A stretch of DNA of 64,000 nt from an uncultured bacterium. Lineage in GTDB: Bacteria; Chloroflexota; Anaerolineae; J036; Brachytrichaceae. This document shows, piece after piece, positions 44,617-53,561 of this stretch. Position 1 is the first letter of the stretch. Every line of letters starts with the position of its first letter. The stretch lies in contig CAIQQO010000201.1 in NCBI GenBank assembly GCA_903873965.1, positions 18,957 through 82,956 of the forward strand, read 5' to 3'. Below the pieces are notes generated by a model. The model had not been told where the DNA came from, did no database searches, and saw only the letters and a program-made list of their open reading frames with translations. Made by a program: the position numbers and the translations under genes.

Positions 44617-45576
44617 ATGACTACGGGCACAGTTATCGCTGTCGATCTCGGCGGCACCAACATTCGCGCAGCATTGTGTAATCGTGACGGCCAGATTCTG
44701 AGGCGTATCAAGCAACCCACCATCGCGCAGGAAGGGCCTCAGGCGGTGATAGGACGCATGATTGAGGCGATCCGTGGTGTTCTGCCTGATTCGACTGAAC
44801 CACCAGTCTGGGCAGCAGCCGTGGCATCACCTGGGCCACTTGATCCGTACAAAGGTGTTGTGAACTATGCGCCTAATCTTCCCGGCTGGAGCGATGTCCC
44901 TTTGCGCGATATTTTGCGCAGCGAGCTGGGCATCCCGGTTGAAATTGGCAATGACGCCAACCTGGCTGCGCTTGGAGAGCAACGCTATGGCGCGGCTAGA
45001 GGCGTGGCCGACATGGCATACATCACACTCAGCACAGGCATTGGCATGGGTGTGATTCTGAATAACCAACTGGTGCTCGGGATGCGCGGCCTGGCAACCG
45101 AGATGGGTCACGTTGTGATGGACGTAAATGCGACATGGACGCACGCTGGCGTCCCCGGAAGCTTCGAAGGCATGGCCTCCGGCACTGCTATTGCGCGCCA
45201 GGCGCAGGAACGGTTGCGCCATGGAGAGAAATCGCTGATGCTTGAGATGGCAGGTGGCGATATTGCTGCAGTTACATCGAAGGAAGTCGGCGAGGCAGCA
45301 CTACAGGGCGATCCGGTCGCGATGGCCATCGTCTCACAGGTCTCCAGAATCATCGGGTTGGGTTTTGTCAGCCTGTTCCATCTTTTCGACCCCGCCATGA
45401 TTGTTGTCGGCGGTAGCGTGTCGTTGATGGGTGATTTGTTGTTTGAGCCCATACGGAAAACCGTCAACCAGTATGTCATGCCGCCGTATCGCGGCAGGCC
45501 CGTCTTGCCCGCTGCGCTTGGTGATGATTGCGGTCTGCTTGGCGCAGCCGCGTTGGCATTTGATATTAAGGCGTAA
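44617..45576 (+). CDS. ROK-family sugar kinase lacking the zinc-binding cysteines
   Basis: The 319-residue protein phosphorylates a hexose, most likely glucose, if active. ATP-binding DLGGTNIRAA, the sugar site NDANLAALGE with the catalytic Asp, STGIGMGVI, and MIVVGGSVS are all present. The ROK zinc signature CxCGxxGCxE reads THAGVPGSFE here: all three Cys are replaced (T, A, S) while both Gly and the Glu remain, and the GH before it is kept. The sugar-contact His/Glu are therefore conserved but the structural zinc is lost. It follows the GalT-like gene and precedes a sugar-isomerase-like gene. Confidence 0.9.
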   Translation: MTTGTVIAVDLGGTNIRAALCNRDGQILRRIKQPTIAQEGPQAVIGRMIEAIRGVLPDSTEPPVWAAAVASPGPLDPYKGVVNYAPNLPGWSDVPLRDILRSELGIPVEIGNDANLAALGEQRYGAARGVADMAYITLSTGIGMGVILNNQLVLGMRGLATEMGHVVMDVNATWTHAGVPGSFEGMASGTAIARQAQERLRHGEKSLMLEMAGGDIAAVTSKEVGEAALQGDPVAMAIVSQVSRIIGLGFVSLFHLFDPAMIVVGGSVSLMGDLLFEPIRKTVNQYVMPPYRGRPVLPAALGDDCGLLGAAALAFDIKA

Positions 45577-45635
45577 TACGGTGTATGCCTTCGCATGGGG
45601 GCATCCCGTCTGTTTAAATTGTCAGAGGACACATC

Positions 45636-46394
45636 ATGAAGAAATATCCAGTTTCAGTACAGTTGTATTCGGTTCGTGAAGAAGCAAAGAGCGATTTCGC
45701 AGGCGTACTCAAGAAGATCGCCGCGATGGGTTATGTGGGTGTTGAGCCGGCTGGTCTGCAGGGCATGGCGCCCAAAGACTTTCGCATACTCCTTGATGAC
45801 CTTGGAATGAAAGTCAGCTCAATTCATGGCTCCTTGCCGACACCAGAAAACGCCAACGAGATTGTCGATCTAGCTGGCATTCTGGGTTATTCGATGCACA
45901 TAGCCGGCTTTGGTCCGGATCAGATGGCAACAGAAGCCGGTGTGCTCAAAGCAGCAGAGCAGTTCCAGCGCGGCGCGGAAGTGCTCAAACCACATGGCAT
46001 TCGGTTCGGCTTCCACAACCATTGGTGGGAGTTTGATAAGAAGTTCGGTGGGAAGACACCCTACGAGATTCTGCTGGCCAACGCTCCTGATGCTTTCTCT
46101 GAACTCGATACATATTGGTGCGCAGTGGGTGGTGATAACCCGACCAAGGTGGTTACAACATATGGTGAGCGGATGCCCGTGTTGCACATCAAGGACGGCT
46201 CACTGGATCGGAACGATAACATGACTGCCGTGGGCGAGGGCAAAATGGACTGGGCGAGTGTCATTGGCGCTGCTGATGAAGCGACATTGGAATGGTTGAT
46301 CGTTGAACTCGACCGCTGTTCGACCGACATGATCGAGGCCGTCAGCAAGAGCGTCAAGTACCTGACTAGCGCCGGATTCGGCATCAGCCGCTAA
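45636..46394 (+). CDS. Sugar phosphate isomerase/epimerase-like protein (TIM barrel)
   Basis: A 252-residue xylose-isomerase-like TIM barrel. Metal ligands are seen in VGVEPAGL (E), FHNHWWEF (H), ELDTYWC (D), HIKDG (H) and IVELDR (E), as in the family of sugar isomerases, epimerases and 3-keto-sugar-processing enzymes. AGAGGA precedes the ATG. It is last in the plus-strand sugar group with the GalT-like and ROK genes and ends in a purine-rich stem region shared with the convergent nucleoside hydrolase. The substrate is unknown. Confidence 0.88.
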   Translation: MKKYPVSVQLYSVREEAKSDFAGVLKKIAAMGYVGVEPAGLQGMAPKDFRILLDDLGMKVSSIHGSLPTPENANEIVDLAGILGYSMHIAGFGPDQMATEAGVLKAAEQFQRGAEVLKPHGIRFGFHNHWWEFDKKFGGKTPYEILLANAPDAFSELDTYWCAVGGDNPTKVVTTYGERMPVLHIKDGSLDRNDNMTAVGEGKMDWASVIGAADEATLEWLIVELDRCSTDMIEAVSKSVKYLTSAGFGISR

Positions 46395-46486
46395 GGGAAC
46401 AGACAAGAGGAGCAGAAGCGAAGAGGAGAAAAGGAACGATGGCGATGCCATTGCCCTAATCTCCTTCACTCTTTTGCTCCTTTTCT
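46395..46486. terminator. Long imperfect stem with purine-rich gene-end repeat
   Basis: Right after the TAA of the isomerase-like gene is GGGAACAGACAAGAGGAGCA and more A/G; the complementary CTCCTTCACTCTTTTGCTCC arm lies at 46462-46482, giving an imperfect stem of about 24 pairs. On the minus strand the tract is T-rich after the nucleoside hydrolase stop. It probably ends transcription of both convergent genes. Confidence 0.65.
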
Positions 46487-46488
46487 AT

Positions 46489-47382
46489 TTACTTGACCAG
46501 ACCGAAGTAGTGATCAAAGAAACGCTGTGGCTGAACCCCTAGGGCTACTTCGTGCGACGCCGGAGTAGATGCTGTCAATGCAGCTTGAAACACAGTCTTT
46601 CCGGCACTGCTAGGTTCGCCAAGATCGACTGTGACGGTGCCGCGCTCAAACGTGCAGATCGTATCATCGAAGATCGTCGTTGCTGCAAGCGGATCATGGA
46701 ACGTAATGCGGTCAGTTTCCTGAAACCAAACCTCGGCAAAATCGAGCACCGGACGCAACACCTTGGCCTGGAAACGGCGCTTGACGTTGTTGACATCCAT
46801 CGTGACTTTTGTTGTGACGTCCAGACCGATGGAGCGGTGGCGGGGTGGGTGGGCGCGATAAACCATCGCCGTTGCATCAGGATCGAGCATGGCGTTCCAT
46901 TCGAGCGGTCCGTAGCAATCGACACAGTCACCAAAGACCCCGCACATCAGAACGATTTCCTTCAGCAGATCAGCGCATTCCGGCGCCGTCTTGAACAACA
47001 TCGCGATGTTCGTCAGCGGGCCGATCGTGAGTAAGGTGATTTCGCCGGGGTACTTGCGAATGGTATCGCGCAGGAATTTCACGGCCTGTCCCTGTGGAAA
47101 ATCGGTTTTGTGCGGCCATTTGGGCAAAGCTGTTGCCTGACGTGCGATCGGCTGCAACTGCTTGATGAATAGCGGCATATCGGCGCCGGGATAAATCGGG
47201 ATGTCAGGTTTACCGGCTACTGTGCACATGGCGCTGGCCATCATGGCGCGCTTCTCGACCTCTCCGGTCACTGTTGTTATACCTAGTAGATCACACTCCG
47301 GTTGAGACAGAAGATACGCCAGGCACACGGCGTCATCAATATCCGAACCGATGTCAGTGTCAAGAATGATTTTTTTAGTCAT
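46489..47382 (-). CDS. Nucleoside hydrolase (inosine-uridine preferring family)
   Basis: Cleaves the N-glycosidic bond of ribonucleosides to give base and ribose. The calcium-binding N-terminal motif DTDIGSDIDDAV (DxDxxxDD) is complete; the family's TIGPLTNIA and FHDPLAAT motifs, with the catalytic-site His, follow. At 297 residues it is slightly short but whole. The gene is convergent with the isomerase-like gene and divergent from the C39-like gene. It may feed ribose into the sugar genes nearby. Confidence 0.92.
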   Translation of the reverse strand: MTKKIILDTDIGSDIDDAVCLAYLLSQPECDLLGITTVTGEVEKRAMMASAMCTVAGKPDIPIYPGADMPLFIKQLQPIARQATALPKWPHKTDFPQGQAVKFLRDTIRKYPGEITLLTIGPLTNIAMLFKTAPECADLLKEIVLMCGVFGDCVDCYGPLEWNAMLDPDATAMVYRAHPPRHRSIGLDVTTKVTMDVNNVKRRFQAKVLRPVLDFAEVWFQETDRITFHDPLAATTIFDDTICTFERGTVTVDLGEPSSAGKTVFQAALTASTPASHEVALGVQPQRFFDHYFGLVK

Positions 47383-47436
47383 GCAAGTTATTACTCCCTG
47401 TCAAAGCACTCGTATTGTGCATCATAATTGACGGAT

Positions 47437-48324
47437 ATGTTTAGTACACAACCTCTCTCACAGCGTGACCCGCGCTGGTCTGATTGGCCGCTGGGTTTTG
47501 GTGATGCATCGACCACCATTGGCAGTGATGGATGTACGTTGACATGCTTGACGATGGCGGCGAACGGTTTTGGCTTTACGGAAACGCCCCAGTCACTCAA
47601 TGACAAGCTCAAGGCGCTTGGCCAGAATATGGGATTTTCCGGCCCATTGATCGTCTTTTCAGGGTTACCGTCGGCGTTGGCTGGTATTTCACTCCAGAGC
47701 GTTGTTTTTTGCAGAAATACACCCGCGCCAATGGCCGATATCGACGCGGCACTGGATACCGGTTTCCCTGTCATTGTGGAACTCGATCATTCGACGGCGC
47801 CAGGTCTGCAGAATCACTGGGTGATGATCGTCGGCCGCAGCCAGGGCGATTATCTGATTAATGACCCATGGCCGGTTCCTGCAGAACCCCCGGTATCACT
47901 GACAGGTCGATTTGGATTTGCAGGCACGCCTGCGCAGATCATCACGATTGCCGTGTTCTACCAGGGACCATTGACGCAAGCAGTTCAACCACTTACGTTG
48001 TCTGTAGTTGACACGCAGGAAATCGCCAACTTCGGCGGTCTGGCATTGCGTTTTGCGCCTATGGTGGGACGCGTGATCAAACGGCTCCCGGCTGGGACAC
48101 GTTTATCGGTGAACGAAGCTGCCGATCAGGCCATGCAGAAGGTCGGTCAGTGGGGTGAATGGATTGCAGTCACCACGCTAGATGGCATGAGTGGTTATGT
48201 GGCAGCCTGGCTGGTTCAGGCGAATCACAACCCGATGCTTCTATCACTGGCGCCTCATATCCATTCATTACCCAAGGTGGCCGACCCGGCGTTGATTGGC
48301 GTCGTTCAACCACCTTTGCGCTAG
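47437..48324 (+). CDS. C39-like cysteine peptidase with SH3 domain
   Basis: The N-terminal 170 residues match the peptidase C39-like family: SQRDPRWSDWPLG, a Cys in DGCTLTCLTM as the likely nucleophile, and NHWVMIVGR with the catalytic His, then NDPW. Residues about 200-275 form an SH3b-like domain (LALRFAPMVGRVIKRLPAGTRL...YVAAWLV). There is no clear signal peptide. Such proteins act on cell-wall peptides or propeptides. The start at ATG 47437 is used instead of the TTG three codons earlier. Confidence 0.82.
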   Translation: MFSTQPLSQRDPRWSDWPLGFGDASTTIGSDGCTLTCLTMAANGFGFTETPQSLNDKLKALGQNMGFSGPLIVFSGLPSALAGISLQSVVFCRNTPAPMADIDAALDTGFPVIVELDHSTAPGLQNHWVMIVGRSQGDYLINDPWPVPAEPPVSLTGRFGFAGTPAQIITIAVFYQGPLTQAVQPLTLSVVDTQEIANFGGLALRFAPMVGRVIKRLPAGTRLSVNEAADQAMQKVGQWGEWIAVTTLDGMSGYVAAWLVQANHNPMLLSLAPHIHSLPKVADPALIGVVQPPLR

Positions 48325-48359
48325 TCCATACTTATCCTCTTTGTATTCACTGCCAACCT

Positions 48360-51300
48360 TCAGGTCGTTCTGCGTTTCATCGCGTTGATGTGCGCGTTGA
48401 GGATCAGCGCAGGCTCAGCGGCAGACATCATCGCCGATACCTCGTTGCCGTTCAGAACGGTGAATCGTTCGTTGTCACCTGCCTCGGTGACAGCCAGTGC
48501 AATCTGGGGTGCAATATCCACGTTGCGGCCGGGACGACCCAGCGCAATGACGATCCCACAAGGATGCTGTGCCATGCCGACGTCCATAGCGCCATCGAGT
48601 TTATCCATGGCATCTGTAAGGTTCTTCACACTGCGTTTCAATGCCTCATTGTCAGCCAGGAACAGCAGTGCAATCGGCCTGTTTAGCTTTGAAGCTCTTG
48701 TTGCCTTTGTGGCATAAATGCGCACGGCATCCACGTCGATTCCCGCCATCAACTCAAGGTCCAGCGATGCTGCGAATGATGAACCCAGTTGCGCCACGTG
48801 CTTGCGGTTGGTCCAGACCGCGCCTTCGCGCAGCATAGCGGTGGTCATGGCGCGCCACGCACTAGCCCAGCGTCTCATTTGGACGCGTCCCGCCGCATGC
48901 AGACGTTGACCCTCCATGCGCACTGCCTGGCCGCCGGCATGTTTCTGCTCATATCGTTGTATGGCGTATTGGCGGAAGGGGCCGGGGATGGACGGTACGT
49001 CTTCTGGCGTAACGTCGCCATATGCAAACAACTGTCTTTGAATTGTCTTCTCCCACCTTGGCCAATGGGCATCAAGTTTCGTCTTGTTTGCCGTATTCAT
49101 GCTGCGCCACGGTTTGAACAGTGCAATGGCGAGGGGAACACCAAATGACCGGCTTAATCGCAACCGACTTGCAGCCACCAGGGCAGCTAGCAGCATAAAC
49201 AAAGCTACCATGACTGACCACCATAGAGGCGTCAATGCATTCAAGGTGCGGACCTGCTGCCATGACCATATCCTTAACAGCATCCACACCAGGGGGACAC
49301 GGTTTGCAGTGATTCCCGGTTCGGACTGCGTTATCTCTGCGCCCCATGCAGCAATCATCTGGCTGCGGCCGTCGGGCAGAATGCGAATTGCACCGCTTAT
49401 GGCACTCACGCCGGGGAGTGTTCGCGCCATGATTTCACCACCGCCATGCAAAGCCCAGATGATGTCACCGCTAGGAAGGCGGCCGGCAACACCGTACGTA
49501 TTGATCGGCAGGAACAAGTCGAGCACGTTGCCGATGTTTGCCGGGCGTTCCTGCCACGCAGCGGAGCCGTTACTCACAACGTATTGCATCGGCGTAAACA
49601 CGGCTTTGGTTTTGTTATAAGATGCGTCTAGTGGAATCACAGTGATATGGTCGGTTCTCAGGTTTAGTCCCGGCGTTGCATTATCACCGTTGGAGGTTAA
49701 CCCGCGTACCGTGAGTTCACCCAATCCCACATTGGCAGCGCGCCATGTTTGCCCTGCATCATCTGATTGAAAAATACCCCGATCTGTTGCGGCAGCGCTG
49801 AGTAATCCACTGGCGTCTTCGATGGCAATATCCAGGAATTCGATATCGGTAAGGCCATTGGATACAGGTTTCCATGTCACGCCTGAATCGGTAGATCGAT
49901 ATGCGCCGCCCGCCATGGTGCCTGCATACAGCGCGCCCGCCACGCGATCATAGACTACAGACAGGATGCTGTTGTGGTACATTCCCCCGATGGCTTGACT
50001 CCAGTACTGATCGGCATTGCCCATGCGGAACAGCCCCGATTTCACGGCCGCAAACACACCACCATATCTCTCATCAACAGCTAGCGCGATGATGTTGCCA
50101 GGCAGGTTCTTGGCCATTTGCTCCCAACCGCCGTTGACCATGCGATACACACCGCCGCTGAGTGTTCCAGCATAGACGGTGCCATCACGTTCATCGACTG
50201 CGAGCGTTTCAACGTTATTGTCAGGTAGTCTACCGCCATGGCTGCTCCAGGTGAAGCCAAAGTCATTCGACACTAGCACACCACCTTTATAGGCGCCAGC
50301 ATATACCGCTGAATCATGGCTACTGACAGCCACTGTGCGCGCGAACACGGTCTGCAGAGGTTGAACGATGGTCCATGAGGCGCCATCACTTGTGGATCGC
50401 AACACGTCGCCATTAGCTGTAACCGCGTACGCGTTGCCATGACGATCATCGACAGCTATGGTCTGGATGTCTTGTCCGATTGCTTTTGGTGTGGCCAAGG
50501 TCCAGTTGATTTTGTCTAGTGCAGTGCGATATAAACCACTGCGTGTCCCGGCATAGAGCGTGTTCGTACCATGATCGATGCCAAGCGATTGAACAACGGC
50601 GTTTGGCAAACCAGTATTGATGGGTGTCCAGTTCGCGCCGTTTTCTGTTGAGTGAAAAACGCCGCCGCCCAGGAGTCCCGCATAAAGAGCGCCATCCTGC
50701 GGATTGACCAGCAATGTTTGCACATGCCGTGCATTGGGATTCTGTTCTGCGGATTGCCAGTGAGCGCCGCCGTCAGATGTCATGAAGATGCCGCTGCTGG
50801 TAGCAGCCAGCAAGCCCGTGCCATCTGGTTTTAGCAACAGGGAATGCACCAGCGTGCTGCTTAAGCCTTGATCTATGCGCACCCATGTAGCAGCGCCATC
50901 GCGCGATTTCATAATGCCGTCCAGTGTTGCCGCATAAATCACACCATCGGATCGGTCTTGCACCAATGCCTGGACGTTGCCATCGGTCAATCCAGTCAAA
51001 TTAACTGTAAAACCGCTGCCCTGTTTCGCTATCTGCAGAATGCCGTGATCAGTGCCTGCCAGGATGATGCCGGTATTGACATCTCTCAATAGCGAAATCA
51101 CGCTGACAACGGAGGTGTTACTGGTCAACAAGTCCCATGTCTCTGTGACATTGGTGCTGTGCCAAAGTCCGCTGTCGGTGGCGACATATACCTCGCCGGG
51201 TTCATCGCCAAGGAGAAACTGGTGAACGTAGGTGTTGCTGACGCCGGGGCCGATGGTCTGCCATGTGGCACCCTGGTCGATTGAGGTATACATGCCGTAG

Positions 51301-51821
51301 CCTAGCATTCCTGCGTACATGACAGGCACACGCGGGTCGACCGCGATAGTCAGCAGCTTGTCGCCACGCATGCCGCCGCCTAACTGTTGCCAGGATTCGC
51401 CATGGTTGGAACTGCGGAAAAGCCCGCCGCCAAACACGACGGTGTACATGACATCGTGGTCTTTGTCGTATAGCAGATCCTGAATATCGATGCCCGATAG
51501 ACCATGACTTGCAGGCTGCCACGTGACCCCGCCGTCAATGGATTTGAACACGCCGCCATTCGAACCGGCATACAGATCGCCCGTTTTGGTATCCATCTCA
51601 AGCGCGCGCACAACTGAGAGCGCTGCCGGTCCAGACGCCACATGGGTAAGTTCGATAGCGGGGGTAAGTGCGTTATCGGCTATGGTTAATGCTGTAGTGA
51701 ACAGTATGATGACCATCGCTACTGCAATGATGGTCTTTATCGGCCTGAGAACACGCGTCGGCCTGAATGGCCATGTGCGTGTTGTTGTTAATGAACTTAC
51801 CACTGACTTAAGTTTCTGCAT
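48360..51821 (-). CDS. Giant membrane protein with extracellular BNR/Asp-box propeller and unknown cytoplasmic domain
   Basis: The 1153-residue protein starts at 51821 (MQKLKSVV; CAAGG six bases upstream; the ORF-track start at 51839 is a GTG). One helix near residues 30-50 (TIIAVAMVIILFTTALTIA) is followed by about 650 residues with 13 or more Asp-box repeats (SIDGGVTWQ, NHGESWQQ, DQGATWQT, DSGVTWKP). These form sortilin/YCF48-type beta-propellers. A second helix (WWSVMVALFMLLAALVAA) lies near residue 870. The last 270 residues are a soluble cytoplasmic domain with a predicted beta-alpha core (RPIALLFLADNEALKRSVKN, CGIVIALGRPGRN) that I do not recognise. Two helices place the propeller outside and the tail inside, a receptor-like layout. 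Confidence 0.82.
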   Translation of the reverse strand: MQKLKSVVSSLTTTRTWPFRPTRVLRPIKTIIAVAMVIILFTTALTIADNALTPAIELTHVASGPAALSVVRALEMDTKTGDLYAGSNGGVFKSIDGGVTWQPASHGLSGIDIQDLLYDKDHDVMYTVVFGGGLFRSSNHGESWQQLGGGMRGDKLLTIAVDPRVPVMYAGMLGYGMYTSIDQGATWQTIGPGVSNTYVHQFLLGDEPGEVYVATDSGLWHSTNVTETWDLLTSNTSVVSVISLLRDVNTGIILAGTDHGILQIAKQGSGFTVNLTGLTDGNVQALVQDRSDGVIYAATLDGIMKSRDGAATWVRIDQGLSSTLVHSLLLKPDGTGLLAATSSGIFMTSDGGAHWQSAEQNPNARHVQTLLVNPQDGALYAGLLGGGVFHSTENGANWTPINTGLPNAVVQSLGIDHGTNTLYAGTRSGLYRTALDKINWTLATPKAIGQDIQTIAVDDRHGNAYAVTANGDVLRSTSDGASWTIVQPLQTVFARTVAVSSHDSAVYAGAYKGGVLVSNDFGFTWSSHGGRLPDNNVETLAVDERDGTVYAGTLSGGVYRMVNGGWEQMAKNLPGNIIALAVDERYGGVFAAVKSGLFRMGNADQYWSQAIGGMYHNSILSVVYDRVAGALYAGTMAGGAYRSTDSGVTWKPVSNGLTDIEFLDIAIEDASGLLSAAATDRGIFQSDDAGQTWRAANVGLGELTVRGLTSNGDNATPGLNLRTDHITVIPLDASYNKTKAVFTPMQYVVSNGSAAWQERPANIGNVLDLFLPINTYGVAGRLPSGDIIWALHGGGEIMARTLPGVSAISGAIRILPDGRSQMIAAWGAEITQSEPGITANRVPLVWMLLRIWSWQQVRTLNALTPLWWSVMVALFMLLAALVAASRLRLSRSFGVPLAIALFKPWRSMNTANKTKLDAHWPRWEKTIQRQLFAYGDVTPEDVPSIPGPFRQYAIQRYEQKHAGGQAVRMEGQRLHAAGRVQMRRWASAWRAMTTAMLREGAVWTNRKHVAQLGSSFAASLDLELMAGIDVDAVRIYATKATRASKLNRPIALLFLADNEALKRSVKNLTDAMDKLDGAMDVGMAQHPCGIVIALGRPGRNVDIAPQIALAVTEAGDNERFTVLNGNEVSAMMSAAEPALILNAHINAMKRRTT

Positions 51822-51839
51822 ATGTACCTTGCATCTCAC

Positions 51840-52277
51840 CTGACGTGTGTGCAGTGCTGCTATGATCTGTACTCACCCGTGGAGGGGACGACTCACATGT
51901 AGTCCCGTCGCACTATCGAGGTGGCTTCCTATGTGTTGCCTCACCGTGTGTTGTTCCGCATGAGGCAGAATCAACTACAGTGAAACGCTATGAAGCGTTG
52001 TATCACAAATCCAGAAATAGTTCGTAACCGAAGTGCTTCTATCCCATATGCCCCACCGGGGAGTAAAACCGCGTTGAGGCGCAGGCATTCGCTGCAGTGT
52101 ATTGGATGAAACAGGCGAAAAGGTTGAGGATCGCGAGAGTGGGCAAAGATGCGGCAGGCGAACAGAGATGTCATGGGCTGACAACGTGTCGGATGGATCG
52201 GCACACGGGTCCGCATTCGCGCCTGCAGCCATACAGCCAGCAAGCGCATGTACATGACATCTCTGCCAGCCCGTTCG
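51840..52277. other. 438-base interval without a gene; structured RNA possible
   Basis: No ORF here is convincing on either strand. A perfect 13-base inverted repeat, CAGAGATGTCATG (52163-52175) and CATGACATCTCTG (52253-52265), encloses 77 bases that also contain a GCAGGC/GCCTGC pair and a CGTGT/ACACG pair. The right arm ends 13 bases from the stop of the small gene at 52278. I looked for tmRNA, SRP, RNase P and riboswitch cores and saw none. Confidence 0.4.
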
Positions 52278-52460
52278 CTACTTTAGTTTCAGTTGCTTGA
52301 CCAGGTCGATGAATTCTTCGTACTCGTCCTCAGTCAGGTGGACGGTGACCATTCCCAACTCAAGGTCGAAATACAGTCCGTCAGTCTCGCGTACTTCGAT
52401 GACTGCAAAGCTTTCGGTTTCGGCAAGGTATTTCTCGTTGTCTGCTGAATCTGCTGGCAT
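52278..52460 (-). CDS. Small acidic protein, 60 residues, unknown
   Basis: The protein is unusually acidic (DLELGMVTVHLTEDEYEEFIDLVKQL) and ends in KLK. AGGAG lies six bases before the ATG, the reading frame is intact, and the gene follows thrB by 90 bases on the same strand, so I accept it as real. The second half reads like one beta strand and a long helix. It has no Cys and no membrane segment. No function is proposed. Confidence 0.65.
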   Translation of the reverse strand: MPADSADNEKYLAETESFAVIEVRETDGLYFDLELGMVTVHLTEDEYEEFIDLVKQLKLK

Positions 52461-52508
52461 AGTTGCTCCTCTTGTATTAACTTAGTTCGCTATTGTCTCA
52501 GGGACAGA

Positions 52509-52524
52509 CGCAAGGCTACTTGCG
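52509..52524. repeat. Small hairpin after thrB
   Basis: CGCAAG-GCTA-CTTGCG is a perfect six-pair stem in the gap between thrB and the small acidic gene. No T run follows, so it is more likely an mRNA stability element than a terminator. Confidence 0.4.
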
Positions 52525-52550
52525 CCCGGCGTGCCCCTACCTTTGTCATT

Positions 52551-53561
52551 TTACCTCGCGATTCCATTGGGATTCAGAGTTATCTGAATGTCGACGCCCG
52601 TAGGTGATGCATCGAGTACCCAATAGCGCGCAGATAATCCCGCATTTTGATAGGCAGTGCGCATGGCTTGACCGATGCCTTCATGATTTTCACGGGCGAA
52701 TGCCAGCATGCCCGGCCCTGCGCCGCTTAAACATACGGCTACGGCGCCATGATCCAGCGCAGCCTTTTGACAAGCTGCGGCGCCCGGTATCAATGGAATG
52801 CGATAGGGTTCGTGAATGCGGTCTGCCATCGCCCGCGTGAGTAGTGTGTCATCGCCGTTGCGCAAGGCTTCGGCTACCAGCATCGCGCGCCCGATATTGA
52901 GTACGGCATCTGATCGGTTCAATGTTTTGGGTACGGCTGCACGCGCCTCAATTGTCAAGAAGTTGTATGCCGGTACGCAGATGACGACTTTCCAGGGTGG
53001 TAGTTGCACCCGTTCAGCCACCACGGTCAATCCATTGTAGGAAATCAGGATAAGCCCACCGTACAAAGCCGGCGCGACGTTGTCGCCATGACCTTCAAGC
53101 GCAGTGGCGCGTTCCAAAATGGCTTCCAGATTGACTTGCTTGTAAGCCAGTGCATTGGCGAAGATCAAGCCGGCCAGCACCGCAGTTGAACTGGAACCCA
53201 TACCACTGGCGCATGGGATGTTATTGCGGGCGACGATACGATATCCCTGGGTTTTATATATCTCAGGGCCGATCAGACCCGGCTGGGCAAAATTGATGCG
53301 GTACAACTCACCGCGCATGGTCTGCGCGATCAGGTTGTTCCCGCCGTTTGGCAAAATGTCGGCGCCTTCTCCGTGAGATTCGACCGAGATGACTGGTTCG
53401 CCAGGCACAAGGTGCAGCTCAAACGTATTCCACAGCGTCACCGCCATTCCCATGCAGTCAAAACCAGGGCCGAGGTTGGCACTGGTGGCAGGAACCCGTA
53501 CACTGACTGACGTAGGGGATGACTCGCGTTTCTCCCCGTCTGGCTTAGTGTCTGATATCAC
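52551..53561 (-). CDS. thrB: Homoserine kinase
   Basis: GHMP-family kinase that phosphorylates homoserine, the step before threonine synthase. The 336-residue protein shows PATSANLGPGFDCMGMAV, the ATP loop PCASGMGSSSTA, and SGAGPGMLAF near the C-terminus. The start ATG overlaps the thrC stop by 4 bases (ATGA), so the two are translationally coupled. A polar N-terminal extension of about 17 residues (SDTKPDGEKRESSPTS) precedes the core. Confidence 0.97.
   Translation of the reverse strand: MISDTKPDGEKRESSPTSVSVRVPATSANLGPGFDCMGMAVTLWNTFELHLVPGEPVISVESHGEGADILPNGGNNLIAQTMRGELYRINFAQPGLIGPEIYKTQGYRIVARNNIPCASGMGSSSTAVLAGLIFANALAYKQVNLEAILERATALEGHGDNVAPALYGGLILISYNGLTVVAERVQLPPWKVVICVPAYNFLTIEARAAVPKTLNRSDAVLNIGRAMLVAEALRNGDDTLLTRAMADRIHEPYRIPLIPGAAACQKAALDHGAVAVCLSGAGPGMLAFARENHEGIGQAMRTAYQNAGLSARYWVLDASPTGVDIQITLNPNGIAR

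Noticed and set aside
47391-47774. 127-residue minus-strand ORF between nucleoside hydrolase and the C39-like gene
   Set aside because: It is antisense to the C39-like peptidase motifs and has no support of its own.
51971-52255. 94-residue minus-strand ORF in the gene-free interval
   Set aside because: It is rich in Arg, Cys and His without a pattern, lacks a ribosome site, and overlaps another unlikely ORF (51975-52232).
51840-52277. tmRNA, SRP RNA, RNase P RNA or a cobalamin riboswitch
   Set aside because: None of the core sequences (tRNA-like end, GGAAGCAGC-type loop, P4 motif, B12 box) could be found on either strand.
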